From assembly GCA_963169105.1 (NCBI GenBank), contig OY720632.1:188046448-188110447 (forward strand): a stretch of 64,000 bases of DNA. Direction: 5' to 3'. A program made the translations under genes and the position numbers. This DNA comes from Ceriagrion tenellum. Taxonomy: Eukaryota > Arthropoda > Insecta > Odonata > Coenagrionidae. The notes below the pieces were generated by a model. The model had not been told where the DNA came from and did not search any database. It saw nothing but the letters and a program-made list of their open reading frames with translations. Shown piece after piece: positions 33,852-46,200 of this stretch (positions within the stretch are counted from its first letter, which is position 1; each line of letters starts with the position of its first letter).

Positions 33852-35408
33852 TCATGAGTCCGAGAGATATTCCACTCCCTCCATGTAGCGCGATGTGCTC
33901 GGCTGTGGCTCGTCCTCCGTTGAGGGAGATGTCGACTGAGAGGATGAAGACGATTTCAGACGAATAATTAACTCTTCGATGTCATCTTGCAAATTGTCTG
34001 CACGCCACATGTCTTCTTCACGTGCTCGACATAGTTTTTCCAATTTTCGGAAGTGATGGCATCAAAGCTTTCTGCGATGAGTTTTTCTACCTCTTTCTTC
34101 TTGAAAGTGGTGTTCTTCATCCCAACGTAATGTTTCACTTGAGCCCAAACCATTTCGATTGGATTCAGTTCGCAATGATATGGTGGTAGTCTTAGCACTC
34201 TACAGCTATAGCTCTTCGCTAGTTTATGTATCTTAAATTTTTCATATTTTTCCCGTACTTGATTCACCACAAATAAAAGATCTCTTTTCAAGCTGTCCTC
34301 ATCAAAGCTAATTCCTTTGCTAACCAACCACTCTTTAATGGAATTTTTCCTCCAGCTTGTGGTAGGTAAGGATTCCAATTTCCTCGAATGGTATGATGCA
34401 TTATCTACAACTATAATTGTGCATTCGGGTATGTTTGAGAGAAGAGAGTGCTCAAACCAGCTGTCATTACACTCGCCATCAACTTCGTCATGCTCATCCA
34501 TGGTGTTTTTCTTGCATAAAAAAACACGTGCTGCTCCCTCTATGAACCCTTTCTCCGTCCCTGCATGTACATATAATAGGTCTCAGGACAAATTTTTAAT
34601 TAGCCTTAAAACTTAAACTAAAATATCAAAAAGGGTTAATTAACACATACCCCGCACATTTTAAGTAATTTTTTAGCATATTTTTTAGGGAGGTGGGGGC
34701 CTTCAGCCCGGTTGTAAGTCCAGAAAGGAAAGCCTGACGAGGAGTTTCTATTTTTTTGTCGCGCCAAGTCATGTTCACTGTTTGTCCGACATTGATCCTA
34801 GTTTCGTCTGTGAAAACAATGACCCTTCGTTCTCGACGATATTGTTTTAGCTGCCTTCAATAATTATGTCGCCAACGAATAATATCGTCCCTTTCAATTA
34901 AAATGCTTCTTTTTCCCCTGCGTTCGTACACAAAACCTATGTCAACAAGAAGGCGATATAATGTAGTCCTCTTGAAATTTGGAAGATCTTTGTCCATGTT
35001 GACTGAGCTTAAAATAGATTTTAAAGTCGGAGGAATATTTTTCATGAAAAATTCATGCACTTTCCTTCGAACTCCAGATCTCACAAAATCGTCGTAAATC
35101 AAAGCTCTCGAATTCTTGTAAGGCTGTCTAACTTTTTTAGTCTTTGAAGGTGTCACTAATGGACCACGGAACGCTTCCTTTCTCACTCTGTAAATAGTGG
35201 ACTGTGAGCAGCCAGTTGCCTTCGAAGTTTCACGGCAGGCTTCAGTTATACTGAGAGATTTGTTGAAGTATGAGAAGACGTTGAACACCAGCTCTCTTTC
35301 ACGGCTTCTCAGCTTCCCCCCTTTTCTCCTCCTCTTCGCATCGGACATGGTGATAGGGCACCTTACCGCAGATATTGATGAAAAATACTCCACAGCTCTG
35401 ATAAACAC
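33852..35408 (-). pseudogene. Tc1/mariner-superfamily transposase (DD82E spacing), decayed
   Basis: N-terminal piece (ATG 35,408 to TGA 34,859-34,857): a helix-turn-helix with 'ACRETSKATGCSQSTIYRV' and a second with 'LPNFKRTTLYRLLVDIGF'. Immediately past the TGA, in the same frame, comes 'RERRVIVFTDETRIN' with the first catalytic Asp, followed by 'TVNMTWRDKK'. Near 34,650-34,561 an extra ~90 bp starts with GTATGT and ends with CAG, intron-like, but the phase does not join cleanly. The next piece (34,501-33,968) has 'IIVVDNASYH' (second Asp) and 'PPYHCELNPIEMVW' (Glu), with 82 residues between D and E by count. The C-terminal helix continues in a different frame from 34,043. One stop and at least one frameshift make it dead. 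No terminal repeats were found. Confidence 0.8.
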
Positions 35409-37187
35409 AGCAGACTACACACCACTTGTTCACTCAAAAAAATCCTACAAGAAACTGAGCGTCTTCGCTAATTCTTTTCCTAGCCCCTTCCGCTGGGGTT
35501 GCTTCCCGTGCAATGTTTTATGGCACCCTATTAACGGAACTTGTGGAAAAACCTAGAGTGCCCTTTTCCTCAAGGGCTTACACCGAAGAGGAATGCCCCT
35601 CGTGCGGATTATGGAATAATTTCTTTCATGCTTCCAACGGCAAGACTCGTAAAGGCGAAATTTACGTCTTATTTCAAAGCCGTCAAAAGGTGCATGGGAT
35701 AGGCTTTGTTAGGATGATGATAGGATGCCATTGTCTTGAAATATAAATATTTCTAATACAACGTATGAGTACTCTCCTTAAAAAACATCTAACGAAGAAT
35801 TACATGCTTTTAGTATGCATTAATATAAAGATATAAATCCCGTTTTCCACCGAATAATATTCCGTCTGCGCTGTGGAAGTTAGCAAGATAGCAAGCAGCG
35901 CGCCTCGGCGGTACCGTGGCGCGCTGCTTGTCTTGCGTAGCTCCGTAATAATTTTTCTTAAGATCAAAACGTTATAGTTTTCTTCACAATTGAGATAACT
36001 AAATGATTTTTTGACTAAAAGCAAATTAATAGTTTTCTTCAAATTTTATACGCAGGATATACGGACCTAAAACTTAAGGAACGTAAGTTAGCAGGCGATT
36101 ACTTTTTACCTTACAAAAACCAAACTTTTTTGTCCTTAAGATATTTACATCAGTATAACAAAATTTCGGCTCAATTAAATTCTAACTAATATACATCTTT
36201 ATTGAAATAAAAAGAATACGGAACGTTTTGCATAAGTTTCAAACCAGTATGAAGAACGGTTTGCCCACACTTGAGTGAAGAAGACAAAGTCAAAAGCGCC
36301 GCGTTTGTTGCGTAAATTAATGAAAATGTTTTTTATAACTTTTATTATAAATTTTATGAAAAAACTATTACGACCAGTAAATGTAGCGTGTCTCTTTGCA
36401 TTGAAGGAGATGATGATAAATTGGATAGTGCAATATTAATTTTTCTGCTGCTGTTGGCAACAGCGCATCTCCAGCCTTATGGGGATTAACGTGGGAAACG
36501 AATCTCCATAAGAGCCCATACTGTCAACTAAATGTGGAACGCACTTTAGGTGGTGTTAAAAAAAAATAAAATCACATCAATGGCAGGACTAATCGGTGTA
36601 CTGCAGAAAATATCATGTTCACCCATGTCGGATTATTACTTTTCGCATGAATACCGAATTGACCAGTATACCACGCGCACCTTTTTACCCAGAAATCCAA
36701 CTTGAAAAGGGTCAAAGGGGGTGCGCGCTACACGAGCTCCTAACATGGAAGAAGACATGTTCCTGATCTCTCTGCCTTTCGTGGAAATCCCTACCCCCCA
36801 GGGTAGGAATTAAAAATCGGAACTCGATGCTTCAACCCGTACTCACAAGCTAAACATCCTAGAGGTAGTTTCACTTGAATGAGAAGCGATTACCATGGCC
36901 ATGCGAATACTTCTCTCAATTTGCTGTGAATGTTTCAGTAGCGTCATCAGGCGGCCAGTTTCCTAACCTTTTTTTCTTCCCGTGAGTCCTCTTTTGTTTC
37001 TCTATGATCCAAGAGCTTCTGGAACGTTGTGTTGTCATTGCTGAAGGCAATAGTGGCAACCGTGGCAACAGTGAGTAGTTAAGGTGGAACGGCAACATCG
37101 CCACGCGATTCTTTAACACGGGCCTGCGACTAAGTATAATTTTTGGTGTAGAGTATCGCATTATTGATCTGAGAAACACTCGGCAGA
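35409..37187. other. intergenic, DDX18 upstream region
   Basis: Contains a GC hairpin (35,892-35,930) and otherwise mixed sequence. The last few hundred bases should hold the DDX18 promoter and 5' UTR, but no TATA or initiator stands out. Confidence 0.4.
35892..35930. repeat. 13-bp GC-rich perfect inverted repeat
   Basis: CAAGCAGCGCGCC and GGCGCGCTGCTTG separated by 13 bp. Pairing extends imperfectly outward (GCAAGAT / TCTTGC). It is unusually GC-rich for the surroundings. It could be the end of a foldback element or a structural motif. Confidence 0.6.
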
Positions 37188-37287
37188 ATGGGAGGGTCAG
37201 GTTTTTTGGAGAAATCTTTGAAGAGAAAGTTGAAAAGCCGAAACCGTAAGCTGAAGCTTACAATGAAAGCAGAATCAAAACTGTCAG
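37188..37287 (+). CDS. DDX18: DDX18 exon 1 (start codon)
   Basis: ATG in context CAGAATGG opens a lysine/arginine-rich stretch ('LKRKLKSRNRKLKL'), a plausible nucleolar targeting signal. It ends TCAG|GTTAGT in phase 1. No earlier in-frame ATG is attached. Confidence 0.85.
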
Positions 37288-40200
37288 GTTAGTGGTACTT
37301 GAGTAAACGATGTGTAAACAAAACATGTGGTGTAAGGATTTCAGATTTTCCTAATGAATTAATTTAGTACCCGAGAGATTTTCATTTTAAGAACCTGGTG
37401 ATTTATTTCGCTTGATTGTATGCATTTTGATTTTAGAGCTAAATAAAGGTCCAGCTGATGATTATTCTAAGGAGCCGGAGCATAGCCCTTCTAAAGAATT
37501 GGCGGCCCCCGTTCATAAGAGTGAGTTTGCAGTACATTGTATTTTACTTTTCTGTTTGGAATCAAAATACCTTTCGACAGATTACATTGGCATTTTTATC
37601 CCTGTAAGCCGTTTGCTTGAGAATAGCACTTTGAATGAAGCCAATCGAATACTGAAGCCACTTAATGACATCGTTCACCGTTAATTATATGTATATATTT
37701 GTGGTTGCACATGCTCTATCTTGATATTTGAGAGTTATTCTATGACCAAGTATGTGTGAGGACAGGACATTTTAATGTTTCCATCGCGAGTTGTGGATGT
37801 AATATTCCCAAAATTCTCGTTAATAATTAATTAATTATGCCATATAACTTTTCCTCTGCTGAAAAAGAATTCCCTTGTTTTAGGTAAAAGGATGACCGCA
37901 GTCCAGTGGATTGTGAAGGAAGAGAATGCCAGTGGAGGTGAACATCTTGAGAAAGAGAGCGTTGAAGTTGCCAATGATGATGAAGGTAGCACTGAGGAGG
38001 TCAAGGAAGAAATATGTGAGTGTGAAGCTACCATTTGTTAGTTAATTGGCTTATGCTGTTATTTCTTTCCGAGGGTTTCTTAATGACTACGAGTTGTCAT
38101 TCTATAATCGGGGTTGTCGTTTCAGTGCCTGGTTCCTCTGTTGGTTTGAGTGTTCTGAGTCTGTCTTCATTTGCCGCTCTGAAGGATAAGGTGTGTGAAA
38201 ATACCTTGAAAGCTATAAGTGATATGGGTTTCACCACAATGACAGAAATTCAAGCCCAGTCAATACCACCACTGTTAGAAGGACGTGACCTTGTTGGTCA
38301 AGCAAAGACTGGGTCCGGAAAGACTTTGGCATTTTTAATTCCTGCTGTGGAACTTATTAACAAGTTGAGATTTATGCCCAGAAATGGTGAGTGAGTTAGG
38401 TTGAAGGTGTTAACATTTTCAATGATATCGTATGTACTTAGATTTTAATGTTTTTTGAATATTGGGTCTTGTTACATCAGTTTTGGGCTCATTTTGATTT
38501 AGGTGCTGGATGCATTATTATATCTCCTACACGGGAATTGTCCATGCAAACATATGGTGTTCTGAAGGAGTTAATGAAGTATCATCACCACACATATGGT
38601 CTTCTGATGGGCGGAGCAAACAGAAAAGCTGAAGCGGACAAGTTGGCTAAAGGTGAAACCTATTAACTGGAATAGGGGATGGAAAGTTGTGGCAAAGTAC
38701 TGTTTTTAGGGTGTTTGATATTGATGCCTGAAATATGCTGTGATCTATACATTTGTCCTTTTCATGCACCCTTTTTAAATTGCAATACTCTGGTCCAGCT
38801 TTTGATTTGTTCACAGTGATAGAAGGTAGTTTATCTCTTTATTGTGCATCCATCACAGAACCTATCATGATGTTATGGATTCATCATATGGTTGCAATAA
38901 TTATATATGCTTTGACTCACTCATATATAATGGCACCATTGAGTACATCCTGGCACGAACATACTTTCTTTTGTATAGCTCTCGGGTTTCCAACCGGTTG
39001 ATGGCGGTTTTTGGCACCGATGTTTCGAAGGCGTAGTCTGCCATCGTCCTCAGGGTGATCAATCCATCCATCATCCTGCATAGTCTGCCATCGTCCTCAG
39101 GGTGATGGATGGATGGATGGATCACCCTGAGGACGATGGCAGACTACGCCTTCGAAACGTCGGTGCCAATAACCACCATCAACCGGTTGGAAACCCGAGA
39201 GCTATACATTCTAAGCATTCGCCGGGAAAGTATAAGTGCAATAATCGCTTACTTCGCCTGTTGGTAATCATCTTCTGTTTGTTTCCAGTCATGTATTTTC
39301 CCTTTAGGTCCTTTGACTGAAAGACGCTTACATTAGGTTGTCCCCATAATCTCTCCTTGGTTATGTAGTTTTTAAAATTTTCATGTTAACCTTTTGTAAG
39401 ACACACTGGTGTACATCCTCACTTTTATTGATAGTGGTTTCGGCACATACCCTGCCCATAAAACACACTGCAATTTTTCGGGTTATAATTTAGAAAATTA
39501 TATATTTAAGATGTAGATAGTGTGATATATCACATTTTTGAATGAAGAAAGTGCATCTTGGAAAATATGGTACTTAACCCTGTGAGGTATGCAACTTTAG
39601 TCTTCCATTGGCATGCGTAAACTGTCAGCTTTGTGGCTCCATGGATATTTGCAAACTATTAACTGAATTTTAGACAAATGGGAACAGTTTCTAAGCTTAA
39701 CTCACAGTAACAACTTTCAGGTGCAGTCAATATTGGCATTGTTTACATTTTCTCATTGAAGAAATTGCGTGTGGTGCTAAATACAAAGCATAAGAAATTG
39801 CGGAAACCTTTAGAGCTAACTAGTGCTGTAAGTGCCAAGCATGTATTAGTGGAATCTCTGAGTGATAGTAATGCACACATCTACTGGAATTTATATACCG
39901 AGAACCGATAAATTTGGTATCTTTGGATGCCTGCTGTGCATATGGAACTGCAGAACCCAGTCGTTAAGTTGTCGACCATTGATAGAAATTTGAGTAGAAG
40001 TGCATATAAGGCACATGCAGACTTCCTGCTCCAGCAGCATTTGGTTCAACTCAAGATTTGGGAAATTTAATAAGGCTACACTTTCACTCAAGCTGCACGT
40101 TGTCAAAGCAAGAAAAGTTAAAATATGCCAATTCTCTTTGTGCAAAAAAAATTGTAGAACTGTGATGTAGGCTCACGGTTGGCCACCATGTTGTCAAAGT

Positions 40201-43200
40201 GAGTTTTATATGCACTTTCCAATATCCATTGAGTAGGAGACAAATGGCATGTGTTGACGGTCAACATAATTGCCAGAAGATCCCTTGATGATGGCATAAC
40301 TTGCTGAAGTCAGCTGTCAGTTGATCAGCACAAGTGTAGAAGTGTGTACCATTGTTTTTCTTTTTCCCTATTTAAGGGCCAATTCTTTTAGGATTCATCG
40401 TTCAGTGAAATGGAGATGCGGCTTGCAAGGCATTTTATTGTCTGATTAGTGACCTTCTGTATCAACTAGTATTATTTTTGTCTCATGATGGAGAGCCTAT
40501 TTTATTATATATAGAAATATCTTGATTACTAATCATGCTAAGATTGTGGTGAACATATTTACTGTTAAAAAATGCCTGTCAAATTTTGGGTTACCATACC
40601 TTAACACTCTCGCTGCTGGGCACTTCTCGCTGCCGGACAGGTAGAATGCTGCGTATTTTAAGCTTTATTCATGCTATCACGGAAAAATAACTGTATTACT
40701 TAGAAAATGTTGTTTATGTTGCTTTAAAGCTTGATTCTTCTACCTTTTTTAATTGTAAGTTGGTTGGAATATGTTTCTCAGCAGCTAAGGAAACACGTCA
40801 AATGACGGGATTAGCAGCGAAAGTGTTAATAAGAATATTTAAAGTGAATCACCCACGACATTTAGAAATTGGAGATAGCAAATTTCATTGTCTTCTCTGA
40901 GTATTTATTTGTATATTTATGTACTCAAATAAAATGTTGTATAAAGGTGCATTCATTGGAAATAAGGCCCATAATCACATTCAATATGTATTCAAGTAAA
41001 ATGATGCATTTGAATTTGCTGTATATTTTCAACTTATTAGGAATTCATTGTTTTGCTCCTAGTCTGTGAGCATCATGAGGAGAACCAAGGGGCCTAACAT
41101 TACGATTTTTAGAAAGGGCCAATCTGTAGCAAATCTCATTAGCATAATTTTTTTTTAATTATAAAAGATATGAGAATATTCGTACTAATCTGTATTTCCT
41201 CTAATTTTGCTTCCAAGGTGTTAACATCATTGTAGCTACACCGGGACGTCTTTTAGATCACTTGCAGAACACCCCAGACTTCTTGTATAAGAATCTACAG
41301 TGCCTGGTCATTGATGAGGCTGATCGTATTTTGGATATTGGATTTGAAGAGGAATTGAAACAGATTGTTAATTTGTTGCCAAGTGAGTATTATAACGACT
41401 AGAGTGTCAACATATCTGTCTCCAAGAAAGTCTGTCTTGTCATCAAAATTTTCCAATGATTCTCTCTCGTTAGTTACTTCTACTGTTGAGATGCTTGCCT
41501 GAGCTGTCTGTTCATAATTATTTTCAGGAAGAGTGTGTGTTGAAAGATTGGTGGTCATATTTTATGCTTAGTTTTGTACCAAAAATAATGAAGCAATAAT
41601 AATAATTTCTAATAGTGTTAAATTACTTAAAAAATTACTTCTTTTTGTCAATGTTTTGTGAAATAAACACCAAATGAATAATTCTAGAATTTTTTCAGGT
41701 AAATATAAAAAGCTATATCTGCAAAACATTTGTAAATTTTGTAAACGAAGTATAGTATAACATATTACCATTTGTGAATGAAAATTACTCTTATCCTCTG
41801 TGTTTGAACTTAATTGCACTATGAATTTTTGTCTTAAGCTGCAAAAATGTGTGTGTACAAAAGTGATGCTTGGTGTTGGCTTATGGAGGCTGAAACTGAT
41901 TTTAAAGTGAGGTTTAAACTATGTTTTAAGGTTCCGATTGCATTTATGGGGAATTGCTAAAGGTGATGATAAATGATAGAAAATGGGTATAATTTTCTTC
42001 AAAATTAATTTCTTTTTCTAAGAGAGTGGCATTATTTTTCATCTTAACTGTCTATACATACATACCCATCATGCCTTTCCCTTCCGGGATAGGCTCAGTC
42101 AAAATGTTTCACTCATTAATACATATTTGTACACCTAACTCTGCTTCAATAATTTGCTCTTTTACCTCATTTCCCCCAATACACTGCTTCTTACACGCCC
42201 TCCTGTTTTTAAAACTCCTAATATTCCTCCTCCTAAGAATTTTTTCAACCACATTCAACCACAAACTTTCTCGGCCTACCTCTACCTCTCATACCATTCA
42301 TTTCACTCTCATATATCTGTTTCGGTATTCGACTCTCATCCATTCTCTCAACATCTCCAAACCAACGAAGCACACTCCTTTCATACACTTCCATTACTGG
42401 AGCATTTAACCCACATTCATTCATGGATGGATGGATGGATATTTGGGGAGGCGACCGACGGCTAAGGTCATTTGCGCCATAGGGGATAGGTAAGGGAGGA
42501 AGAGAGGATATAAACCCAGCGTCAGCATTAGCCTGCTCTTAACGAAAGGCGCCAAGGGGACCACGGCTTAACGTCTCATCCGACAGACGGAGTACTCCAC
42601 TTGAAGTGCCCTCCTCAAGACACTCAAGTAGGGATCAGGTTCCTCTGAAAAGCATCCGCCTCTGCAGGGATTCGTACTCTGGCCGCCCGTGTGGTAGGCG
42701 AGTACTCTAGCCACCCCACACCAACCCGATCCCCACATTCATTCATGACTCACTCATTCCTGACCCTATCGATCCTACTTTTGCTGAAAACACTCCTCAG
42801 ATACCTCATACCCACGGCGTTTAGTCTACTCTTATGTCTATCCTGACATACCCATGTTTCACTACCATACAGCAAAGTGGGAAAAAGTACGCTTTTGTGC
42901 ATGGCAATTTTCACTTCCTTAGACAAGCACTCATTCCTTGATATGCTCCACATGCTACCTACTACTTCCCTTCCAGCATTTGCATGTCTCTTTATCTCCT
43001 CATCTATTCTTCCATCTTTCGCATACATCATACCTAAGTACACAAAATCATCCACTTGTTCAATTACTTCACCATTCGCCCTCATCACACAATTATTCTC
43101 CCCATTCTCCTTATCAAAAACCACTAATTTAGTCTTGCATGCATTAACCCGAAACTCCATTCTCTCTGTTGATTCACAAAACTTATCTAGGAGCTTCTGT

Positions 43201-46200
43201 AATCCCTGTTGACTGTCTGAGATCACAGTGCAGTGTAACTGTCAATACATTTGACATAAACAGTGTTCAGAAAGATTTTTATGTTGCCGGTGGCATATAT
43301 GTTGCATAGCGGTAAACTGTAAACCATGGTGAAATCTGGCATTGGAATATTAACACCCTGAATTGTTACCAACCATTAATTTTTTCTACTGCTGCATTTT
43401 TGGTTCATCAAAATGCATAAACTCAAGGTTTGACCTTTTGTGTCTTAGAACGTACATGAGCTGTGGCACATTATTTCTCTTCAAGTAGAAGAAATGTTTT
43501 TAATCAGTTATATTTAATGAGTGTATATACATTTATGAGAATGCTAAGATTACTATTTGAGACGAATGTTACGAAAAAATAGTGGTAATGGTTACAATAA
43601 AATCATGTTCAGCTACTATTAAAGTTAGTTTTCAAGTTTGAACTGGAAACCAATACTAATGCAGTTGTATCTGAATTTTCCAAAATGTTGAGCAATGGGA
43701 TGTTAAGTAGACGAATAATTTGCATAAATTTATGTCACTCTAAGTTAAAGTAAATGGTGTAAATGTAGTTGAATTACAAGGGAAAGTGTTGGCATATCCA
43801 CATGACTGACTGTTGACCAACCAAAAACTATTTATCAGTGTTTCATCAGCGCTTGTGTTTACTTTTGCAGAGCGAAGGCAAACTATGCTGTTCAGTGCTA
43901 CCTCGACTAAAAAGACTCAGGCTTTGACAGCATTGGCATTGAAGAAAGAGCCTGTGTATGTTGGCGTTGATGACCATGGAAAGGAAGCCACTGTTGAAGG
44001 GCTGGAACAAGGTAATGCCATATGCCACCCCTGCCTATCCCTGAGAGTGTGCTGACAAAACCTTGTTCTTAGATCTCTTTAATTTCTGCTGGGTTTCCTG
44101 AGCCAAGTTGTGGACTTATTTTTGTAATTGTCCCAACTAGTCGGCCTCTTTCATTGGTCATTCAATCCTATGATTGGTTGACTGCAGCCCTCAACCCTTC
44201 CCTATCCAATGTAAGTTCCCTTACCTCGTGGTGGCATGAACAAATATGACGTCATGAAAAGTAATAATAATTCTGAAACTGAATTGCTCACTATATGTAG
44301 AAAATAATCATGCAAAAATAGCATCATCAATAATACCTAAAAGTTAATGGGCGCCTTTGATCATCTGGCACCTTATTAATTGTGTTGTGGTGTATGTTGC
44401 GAAGTTAAAGAAAAAAGATGAATATGGGTAACTTTCATTATAAACCTGGAAGCATTATCAACACATTCCTATTCATTAAGTTCATACAACACATCTGCAG
44501 TATTCATCTTTGTTTTAATGCATTCAATTATTTTATCTCAACTGCTGTGTCATCATGAATTTTGCCCAAAATCCAAGTTACCAAGCTTAACAAAGTAGCA
44601 AGTTGACTTTCATTTGAATAACAAATGAAAAATGAATTGCAACGTACAGGTCATGTTTAACCATGGACATGGTGGATGGATTAATTAAATATACCGATGT
44701 TTCACACTTTTATTTATACAGAATTAACAACTACTTATCTATTAGTTTCTATTTAGTAATGTGATCGTAAATAAGTGGAAATACGAACTGTAAGTTCCGA
44801 TTAATATTCTTAACGTCAACATAGGGTTTGTTATCATGAAGTTTCATAATTATAATGCGTTATGAATCCATTAATAGTGGTTCAATAAAGATAAAACCAA
44901 CTCTACATGATATCTTGAAATGTAAAGTTTACTAATACTGTGAAACCTCGATTTTACTCTCCCCTATTATATGTTTTCCCTGATTTTGCACAGTTTTTAT
45001 TAGTTGCCGACCAATACCTCATATAAACAATGTTAATTTTTTCCCGATTTTACACTTCTTCGAGTTTATGTTTTCCCCGAATTTTCAAATTTATTTTGGA
45101 GTCCCAATTACAATATGTCATACGATTTTACGTTTAACAATTTTTTATTTTTAGTATTTCCTGTATTAACTGATGTGAGGCGGCACTTCTGATGTGTTAA
45201 ATATCTTATCCTTGACAAATCTTATCTGAAAGCCATCAACATTATCATGGAAAGCGAGAGTTTCGTACGTACTCACATATAGGCACAATCAACAAAGTCA
45301 AAAGAGCTAACACCTAAAAGATACACTTGAAACTTTCGGGATGTTTTGACGGTCAGCATCCTTCGTCGGCTGAATGTTCTATGCATTTACACCTATATTT
45401 TAACTCGTAACAGTATGTCTTGCTATGAATACAAAAGAAAGTCTGAGAATGCACCTTTATTTTTGGGAGTGCTTTCCTCCAAAACATTGTCGGGCTTAAC
45501 TAGAGTTGTATGAGCACTATCTAAGTTTAGTAGCGGTCATTCTCGTAGCTTACAGTTGATGCAAAAAATGGATTTTCCACAATAATGCAGTCATCCATCA
45601 TTTACTATGTATTATCCTTATCATTTGAACCGGTGCACGTCTTGGTCTACACTAAGCTGAATTCAAACAAGTTTTTACAAATTGCACTTCATCTGTTACA
45701 TGCGCGTAGCTGCAGTCATTTGTTCTAATTTCCCTCGTTCAGTTATGCGTGAGAAGTGTGAGTCAGCTCATGTAAAGGGAAGTTTCGAGCTTTATAATTG
45801 TATAAGAATCTATTATTTGTTATTTTTATCAAAGAAATGGACAAAAAAGCAAAACGCAAAGCATTTTCAGTTACTGACAAGACGAAGATTTTGACCGAAG
45901 TAGATGCTCATGTCGGGACAGTAAATTTAGATGAATTTGTCTGAAAATTGGAAGAAAGAGAGAGAGAATAAGGAAATAAGAAATATCAATGGATATTTTT
46001 CAGGTACGTCTTCTTTTATGCAGGTACAATGCATATTGAGGGTAGGGTGGGTGAAGAGAGAATGGAGAGACTGAAAACATTAGTAGGAAATGGGAACTTG
46101 AAATGCCAATTAGTAGACAAACCTTCCATTGAATACAAAATAAAGATTTGAGAGAGTATTCTAACATTGATGGAAGGAATTGAGGGAAATATGTTCACTT

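Larger units (their letters stand above)
38973..39207. repeat. 88-bp inverted repeat carrying hammerhead-like cores
   Basis: Arms 38,973-39,060 and 39,120-39,207 are reverse complements with 3 mismatches in 88. The 59-bp spacer contains a third partial copy (39,081-39,106, same orientation as the left arm) and a GGAT microsatellite. Each arm contains a hammerhead core. The arms continue outward with 'ACCGGTTGGAAACCCGAGAG'. The arrangement resembles head-to-head terminal repeats of Penelope-like elements, which commonly carry hammerheads. No coding sequence accompanies it. Confidence 0.8.
38653..41217 (+). other. DDX18 intron 5
   Basis: A 2.6-kb intron. It holds the inverted hammerhead-like pair at 38,973-39,207. 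The rest is AT-rich without recognisable elements. Confidence 0.8.
42130..43240 (-). mobile_element. non-LTR retrotransposon RT fragment, split by a SINE
   Basis: Minus-strand 43,226-42,750 encodes the end of a reverse transcriptase: 'RVNACKTKLVVFDKENG', 'FVYLGMMYAKDGRIDEEI', 'LLYGSETWVCQDRHKSRLNAV', 'RYLRSVFSKSRIDRVRNE'. Past the SINE (below 42,410) the reading resumes in broken form with 'ERSVLRWFGDVERMDESRI' and 'RGRGRPRKF', the C-terminal tail typical of these elements. The catalytic YADD and the endonuclease are missing, so the insertion is 5' truncated. It is inactive and lies antisense in a DDX18 intron. It differs in sequence from the element at 12.7-15.1 kb. Confidence 0.8.

Noticed and set aside
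34561..34650. Confident spliceosomal intron in the DD82E transposase
   Set aside because: GTATGT and CAG edges exist, but joining them does not keep the correct frame, so it may be a decayed insertion.
42026..42409. 127- and 103-codon + strand frames
   Set aside because: They are antisense to the tail of the LINE reverse transcriptase.
45330..45380. Hammerhead-like words (TTGAAAC, CGTCGGCTGA) near 45.3 kb
   Set aside because: Core elements are in the wrong order and no stem II could be formed.
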